In this document: positions 60,539 to 64,000 of the stretch, one piece after another
Numbering within the stretch: position 1 is the first letter of the stretch
How the letters are laid out: the number at the start of each line of letters is the position of its first letter
Origin: Terrimesophilobacter bigeumensis
GTDB taxonomy: Bacteria; Actinomycetota; Actinomycetes; Actinomycetales; Microbacteriaceae
Direction: 5' to 3'
Length of the DNA stretch: 64,000 nucleotides
Assembly (NCBI RefSeq): GCF_039537265.1
Contig: NZ_BAABAE010000002.1
Span: 62,001 to 126,000 of the forward strand
Position numbers and translations under genes: made by a program
The notes under the pieces: generated by a model
The model's input: the letters and a program-made list of their open reading frames with translations, nothing else
Told to the model about the DNA's origin: nothing
Databases searched by the model: none

Positions 60539-61687
60539 TCAGGAAACGGTGATCGGTGTACCGTTCGCCCACACGCGCTGCACGTGCAGGCCGCTGTCGA
60601 GGATGACGGCATCCGCCGCGTAGCCGGCTGCGAGGCGCCCCAGCCGGTGGTCGAGCCCGAGCGCGCGCGCCGGCACGGTCGTGAGCGCAGCAATCGCGTC
60701 GACCGGATGCACCCCCGCGAGTTCGACCGCGTTGCGCAGCGCGGCATCGAGCGTGAGTGTCGACCCCGCGATCGTGTCGGTTCCCCGCAGCACGGCGAGG
60801 CCATCCCGCACGGTCACGTTGAGCGTGCCGAGAGGGTAGTCGCCGTCGCTCGCCCCGGCGGCGGCCATGGCATCCGTGACGAGGGCGATACGCCCCGGCG
60901 CTCCCCGGAAGACCATGCCGGCGACATCCGGATGCACGTGCAGCCCATCGAGAATGAGCTCGATCGTCACGCGCTCGTCCTCGAACGCCGCGACGATCGG
61001 GCCGGGGGCGCGGTGGTGTATGCCGTTCATGGCATTGAAGGCATGGGTGAGGATGCGTGCCCCCCGGTCGAAGGACTCCTGGGCGAGTGCGAAATCCGCC
61101 TCGGTGTGCCCGATGGCGACGGCGACGCCGGCCTCGACGAGAACGTCGATGGCCTCGAGGGCACCTTCGAGCTCGGGGGCGATCGTGAGTTGCCGCAGTG
61201 TCTCGCGGCTCGCACCGATGAGCTCCTCAAGCTCGTAGGGGAGCGGTGCTCGCAGGTAGGCCGGGTTGTGGGCGCCGCGCTTGCCCTCGGCGAGGAACGG
61301 GCCCTCCAGGTGCGAGCCGAGGATGGTCGGGTCGGAGTCGGTGAGCTCGGCGATGACCGCGAGACTCGCCCGCAACTGGGCGAGCGGGTTCGCGACGAGG
61401 CTCAGCACTGAGCGCGTCGTTCCATGCGCGCGGTGGGTGGCGATCGCCGCAAGGATCTCGTCGGCGTCGTTGTCGAAGGAGTGGCCGCCGCCGCCGTGGC
61501 AGTGGAGGTCGATGAAGCCGGGAACCAGCCAGTCGCCCCCGACATCGATGCGCTCGACCGCGCCCACCGGCTCGGGATGCCTGCCGCTTCCGGTCTCGGT
61601 GATCGAGTCGCCGTCGACGAGCATCCAGAAGTCGTCGACCTGGCCGTCGGAGTCGAGCTTGCGCGCGCCGTGGAAGAGGATGGTCAT
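60539..61687 (-). CDS. nagA: N-acetylglucosamine-6-phosphate deacetylase
   Basis: 382-residue amidohydrolase removing acetate from GlcNAc-6-P. Metal-binding FIDLHCHGGGGHSFDND near residue 58, GSHLEGPFL with metal Glu near 130, GHTEADF and HAFNAM, and VTDAMAAAG with catalytic Asp. Completes the GlcNAc pathway with the kinase and nagB but is on the opposite strand. ATG 61687 overlaps the stop of the YrdB-like gene upstream (ATGA), so they are cotranscribed. Confidence 0.95.
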   Translation of the reverse strand: MTILFHGARKLDSDGQVDDFWMLVDGDSITETGSGRHPEPVGAVERIDVGGDWLVPGFIDLHCHGGGGHSFDNDADEILAAIATHRAHGTTRSVLSLVANPLAQLRASLAVIAELTDSDPTILGSHLEGPFLAEGKRGAHNPAYLRAPLPYELEELIGASRETLRQLTIAPELEGALEAIDVLVEAGVAVAIGHTEADFALAQESFDRGARILTHAFNAMNGIHHRAPGPIVAAFEDERVTIELILDGLHVHPDVAGMVFRGAPGRIALVTDAMAAAGASDGDYPLGTLNVTVRDGLAVLRGTDTIAGSTLTLDAALRNAVELAGVHPVDAIAALTTVPARALGLDHRLGRLAAGYAADAVILDSGLHVQRVWANGTPITVS

Positions 61688-62055
61688 GCCGACTCCTCGC
61701 GAGCGGTCTCCTTGCGGAGATTCACGATCCCGCTCACGAGCGCGACGACCGCGAACACGACCGCGACGATCGGCTGCCCGAGCATCGCCCAGGCGATCGC
61801 GGCGGAGCCCATGACGGCGATCTCGACGAGCGCCCGACCGACAGGATCGAGCGGCACCTTTGCCCGCGGCGAGCGGAACAGTCCCCAGACGACGATCGCG
61901 AAGAGCGGTGTGCCGATCATGAACAGCAGGCCCGGCCACGGAAACGGCCAAGCGAGATAGCCCCAGTAGCCGAGCGAGAAGAAGGCGAACAGCTCCAGCA
62001 GGAACCGCAGCACATCATTCGGTCCGATGCGGATGTCCGGGGCGCTCGTCGACAC
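61684..62055 (-). CDS. YrdB family (DUF2568) membrane protein
   Basis: 123 residues with four predicted helices (about 18-38, 43-62, 76-96 and 98-114). YrdB/DUF2568 pattern GPNDVLRFLLELFAFFSLGYWGY at the N-terminus. Function unknown. First gene of the unit with nagA (4-bp overlap). Confidence 0.78.
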   Translation of the reverse strand: MSTSAPDIRIGPNDVLRFLLELFAFFSLGYWGYLAWPFPWPGLLFMIGTPLFAIVVWGLFRSPRAKVPLDPVGRALVEIAVMGSAAIAWAMLGQPIVAVVFAVVALVSGIVNLRKETAREESA

Positions 62056-62075
62056 CGCTCCAGCCTAGCGAGGGG

Positions 62076-62954
62076 TCAGCGGAAGATGATCGTGCGCGCC
62101 CCGTCGAGCAGCACGCGATGTTCGGCGAACCACTTCACCGCCTGGGTGAGCGTGCGGCTCTCCTCGTCTTGGCCGATCGCGACGAGTTCTGCGGGGGTGC
62201 GCGAGTGGTCGACGCGCACGACGTTCTGCTCGATGATCGGCCCCTCGTCGAGGTCGCTCGTCACGAAGTGCGCGGTCGCGCCGATGAGCTTGACCCCGCG
62301 CGCGTGGGCCTGCCGGTAGGGGTTGGCCCCCTTGAACCCGGGCAGGAAGGAGTGGTGGATGTTGATGATCCGCCCCTGCAGCCGCTCGCACAGCTCGGGG
62401 GAGAGCACCTGCATGTAGCGGGCGAGCACGACGAGCTCGATGTCGTGCTCGTCGACGGCATCCAGGATGCGCTGCTCGAACTCCTTCTTCTGTGCAGCGG
62501 AGACGACGGCGTGCGATTCGAACGGCACCCCGTAGAACTCGGCGAGGCCGGAGAGTTCCGGATGATTGCTGAGCACGAGTGGCAACTCGACTCCCAGCTG
62601 TCCTGCGCGCTGGCGGAACAGGAGGTCGTTCAGGCAGTGCCCGGCCTTCGACACGAGGACGAGGGTCCGTAGCGGACGGCCCACGACATCCAGTGCCCAG
62701 ACCATGCCATAGCGTTCGGTGATGGGCGCGAGCTTCGCCTCGAAGGCGCCGCGCTCGGTCGCGGCCTCCACCTGCAGGCGCATGAAGAACGTGCCGGTGT
62801 CGAGGCTCGCGAACTGCTGCGACTCGGTGATGTTGCCGCCGGCATCCACGATCGCGCCGCTCACCGCGTGCACGATGCCTGGACGGTCGGTGCAGACGAG
62901 CGTGAGCACCCAGTGCCTGATACCGGTCGCTCCGGCGGGCGTCGTCTCGGTCAT
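62076..62954 (-). CDS. purU: Formyltetrahydrofolate deformylase
   Basis: 292 residues: N-terminal ACT domain (LTLVCTDRPGIVHAVSGAIVDAGGNI, about 15-90) and C-terminal formyltransferase-fold domain with VLARYMQVLSPEL, NIHHSFLPGFKGANPY and GATAHFVTSDLDEGPII. Hydrolyses 10-formyl-THF to formate and THF, supplying formate and balancing the one-carbon pool. Start ATG 62954 begins MTETTPAG; the frame is open further upstream, but the longer version overlaps the divergent MFS gene. Confidence 0.95.
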   Translation of the reverse strand: MTETTPAGATGIRHWVLTLVCTDRPGIVHAVSGAIVDAGGNITESQQFASLDTGTFFMRLQVEAATERGAFEAKLAPITERYGMVWALDVVGRPLRTLVLVSKAGHCLNDLLFRQRAGQLGVELPLVLSNHPELSGLAEFYGVPFESHAVVSAAQKKEFEQRILDAVDEHDIELVVLARYMQVLSPELCERLQGRIINIHHSFLPGFKGANPYRQAHARGVKLIGATAHFVTSDLDEGPIIEQNVVRVDHSRTPAELVAIGQDEESRTLTQAVKWFAEHRVLLDGARTIIFR

Positions 62955-62983
62955 AGCCCTCAAGCGTATTGGATCGGCGCGGG

Positions 62984-62989
62984 TAGGCT
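62984..62989 (+). promoter_or_regulatory. -10 box upstream of the MFS gene's leader ORF
   Basis: TAGGCT ends 7 nt before the ATG of the short leader ORF at 62997. Confidence 0.5.
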
Positions 62990-62996
62990 GGAGTCG

Positions 62997-63032
62997 ATGG
63001 CGCTCACGTGCGGCATCCAGCGGGCGGCTTGA
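62997..63032 (+). CDS. Leaderless 11-residue upstream ORF (MALTCGIQRAA)
   Basis: Short ORF with one Cys, directly after a leaderless-type -10 box, 31 bp before the MFS transporter start. Leaderless short ORFs are often regulatory in Actinobacteria, including some with Cys codons. Real translation is not shown by sequence alone. Confidence 0.4.
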   Translation: MALTCGIQRAA

Positions 63033-63063
63033 CGCACCACGACACGCGAAGGATTCACCGGGC

Positions 63064-64000
63064 ATGGGTGCGCCGAAGACCGACACTGCTTTTCCCTGGA
63101 TCGGGTTGCTCACCCTCGCCGGCGCGATCTTCGTGTCGGTCACGAGTGAGTTCCTGCCCACCGGGTTGCTCCCCGAGATGGCGGAGGGCCTCGACGTCTC
63201 GCAGTCGCGCATCGGCCTGCTCGTCTCGGTGTTCGCCGGCACGGTCGTGCTGAGTGCCGCGCCGCTCACGAGCCTCACTCGGCGCTTGCCGCGCAAGCCC
63301 CTCATCGTCATCGTGCTCGTCGCGTTCGCGATCTCCAACTTCATCGGGGCGATCGCCCCAAGCTACGAGATCGTGCTGGCCTCACGCGTGCTCGGCGGTC
63401 TCGCGCACGGGCTGTTCTGGGCGGTCGTCGGCGCGTATCCGGGGCACCTCGTGCAGAATGGGCAGCTCGCCCGGGCGGTCGCGATCACTGCGGCGGGCGG
63501 ATCGGCGGCCTTCGTGCTCGGGGTTCCGGCGGGCACCGCGCTCGGCCACCTGCTCGGCTGGCGACTCGCGTTCACGATCGTCGGTGTCGTGATCCTGCTG
63601 CTCGCCGTGCTCGTCATCCGGTTCCTGCCGCCGGTCGAGCACCGTCAACCGGTGCTGACCGGCGAGATCCCGGTTCCGCTCCGCAAGGATCCCACAGCGT
63701 TCGGTGTCGTCCTCGTCTGCACCATCACGCTCGTGATGATGATCGGGCACAACCTCTACTACACCTACATCGTCCCCTTCTTCACGACCATCAACGGGTT
63801 CCCGGATGATGCGGTCAGCCTGCTCCTGCTCGTCTACGGTCTCGCCGGTGCGGTCGGCCTGCTGCTCGTCGGACTTGTCGGTGGGCGCTTCCCGCGCCTC
63901 GGGTTGTTCTCGAGTGCCGCCTTCATCGTGGTCGCCGTGCTTGTCATGGGCCTCCTGCCGCACGCGCCGGTCGTCGTGGTCATCGCCCTCGTCGTGTGGG
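63064..64000 (+). CDS. MFS transporter (3' end outside window)
   Basis: 312 residues visible, frame open at the window end. Residues 1-14 hydrophilic, then helices with the drug/sugar-efflux MFS pattern: TSEFLPTGLLPEMAEGLDVSQSRIGLLVSVFAG, a helix 2-3 loop rich in Arg (LTRRLPRKP), RVLGGLAHGLFWAVVGAYPG, and a second half starting near residue 213. The N-terminal motif and loops resemble AraJ/PbuE-type efflux proteins. ATG 63064 with GAAGGA upstream. Substrate unknown. Confidence 0.85.
   Translation, partial: MGAPKTDTAFPWIGLLTLAGAIFVSVTSEFLPTGLLPEMAEGLDVSQSRIGLLVSVFAGTVVLSAAPLTSLTRRLPRKPLIVIVLVAFAISNFIGAIAPSYEIVLASRVLGGLAHGLFWAVVGAYPGHLVQNGQLARAVAITAAGGSAAFVLGVPAGTALGHLLGWRLAFTIVGVVILLLAVLVIRFLPPVEHRQPVLTGEIPVPLRKDPTAFGVVLVCTITLVMMIGHNLYYTYIVPFFTTINGFPDDAVSLLLLVYGLAGAVGLLLVGLVGGRFPRLGLFSSAAFIVVAVLVMGLLPHAPVVVVIALVVW

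Overview
The window is high-GC DNA with dense, mostly ATGA-overlapping operons and many promoters placed right at start codons. The best fit is a chromosome segment of an actinobacterium, probably Microbacteriaceae. Support comes from the paired guaB/guaB3 genes, SURF1 next to guaA, a DUF6350-type membrane gene between sucCD and purNH, mycothiol/thioredoxin-type ArsC proteins, and HAIR plus CIRCE heat-shock operators. The genus was not determined.

Layout. 1-10.2 kb: guaB (5' end outside the window), an ABC-F ATPase, a MalY-like PLP enzyme, then a + strand run guaB3-glpD-SURF1-DUF3817-guaA. 10.2-15.9 kb: two arsenate reductases divergent from an aquaporin with paired identical operators, a BI-1 protein, two small membrane-associated proteins, a glycerophosphodiesterase and an AbiEi/DUF559-type protein. 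15,985-18,084: a complete 2.1-kb IS1595-family insertion with 24-bp terminal repeats and an 8-bp target duplication; besides the transposase it carries two small coupled genes and a tRNA gene with an odd anticodon/structure combination. 18.2-28.3 kb: pcrA and an RNB ribonuclease, sucCD, a DUF6350 protein, purN-purH. 28.3-38.8 kb: a membrane-anchored dimethylargininase-like protein, DedA, a small SCO4226-like protein, a large LAL-type regulator, a heterodimeric ABC exporter, NTF2-like, alkyltransferase-like and GNAT proteins. 38.8-45.9 kb: icd, a metal P-type ATPase, hsp20 and a secreted subtilase. 45.9-53.8 kb: a MacB/FtsX-type export operon (two ATPases, two large permeases). 54.0-61.7 kb: an amino-sugar uptake and catabolism cluster (ROK regulator, binding protein, two permeases, ROK kinase, nagB, nagA). 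The end holds a YrdB protein, purU and an MFS transporter cut by the window edge.

How the genes work together. GMP synthesis (guaB, guaB3, guaA) and late purine synthesis with formate supply (purN, purH, purU) are well represented. sucCD and icd share the same palindromic operator, TATCTCG-N4-CGAGATA, which suggests one trans-acting regulator for these TCA steps. The amino-sugar cluster forms a complete route from import through phosphorylation, deacetylation and deamination.

Most unusual content. (1) Five copies of a fixed-length (86/87 bp) palindromic element with near-invariant 16-bp ends and a variable core; one copy lies in frame inside purH and encodes about 30 residues of the interdomain linker. 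(2) The tRNA-carrying IS1595-family element. (3) Smaller palindromic families, a 15-bp tandem repeat in a divergent promoter, a G-quadruplex motif upstream of pcrA, and a leaderless 11-residue upstream ORF before the MFS gene. All functional statements are from reading the sequence and general family knowledge; no database search was run.
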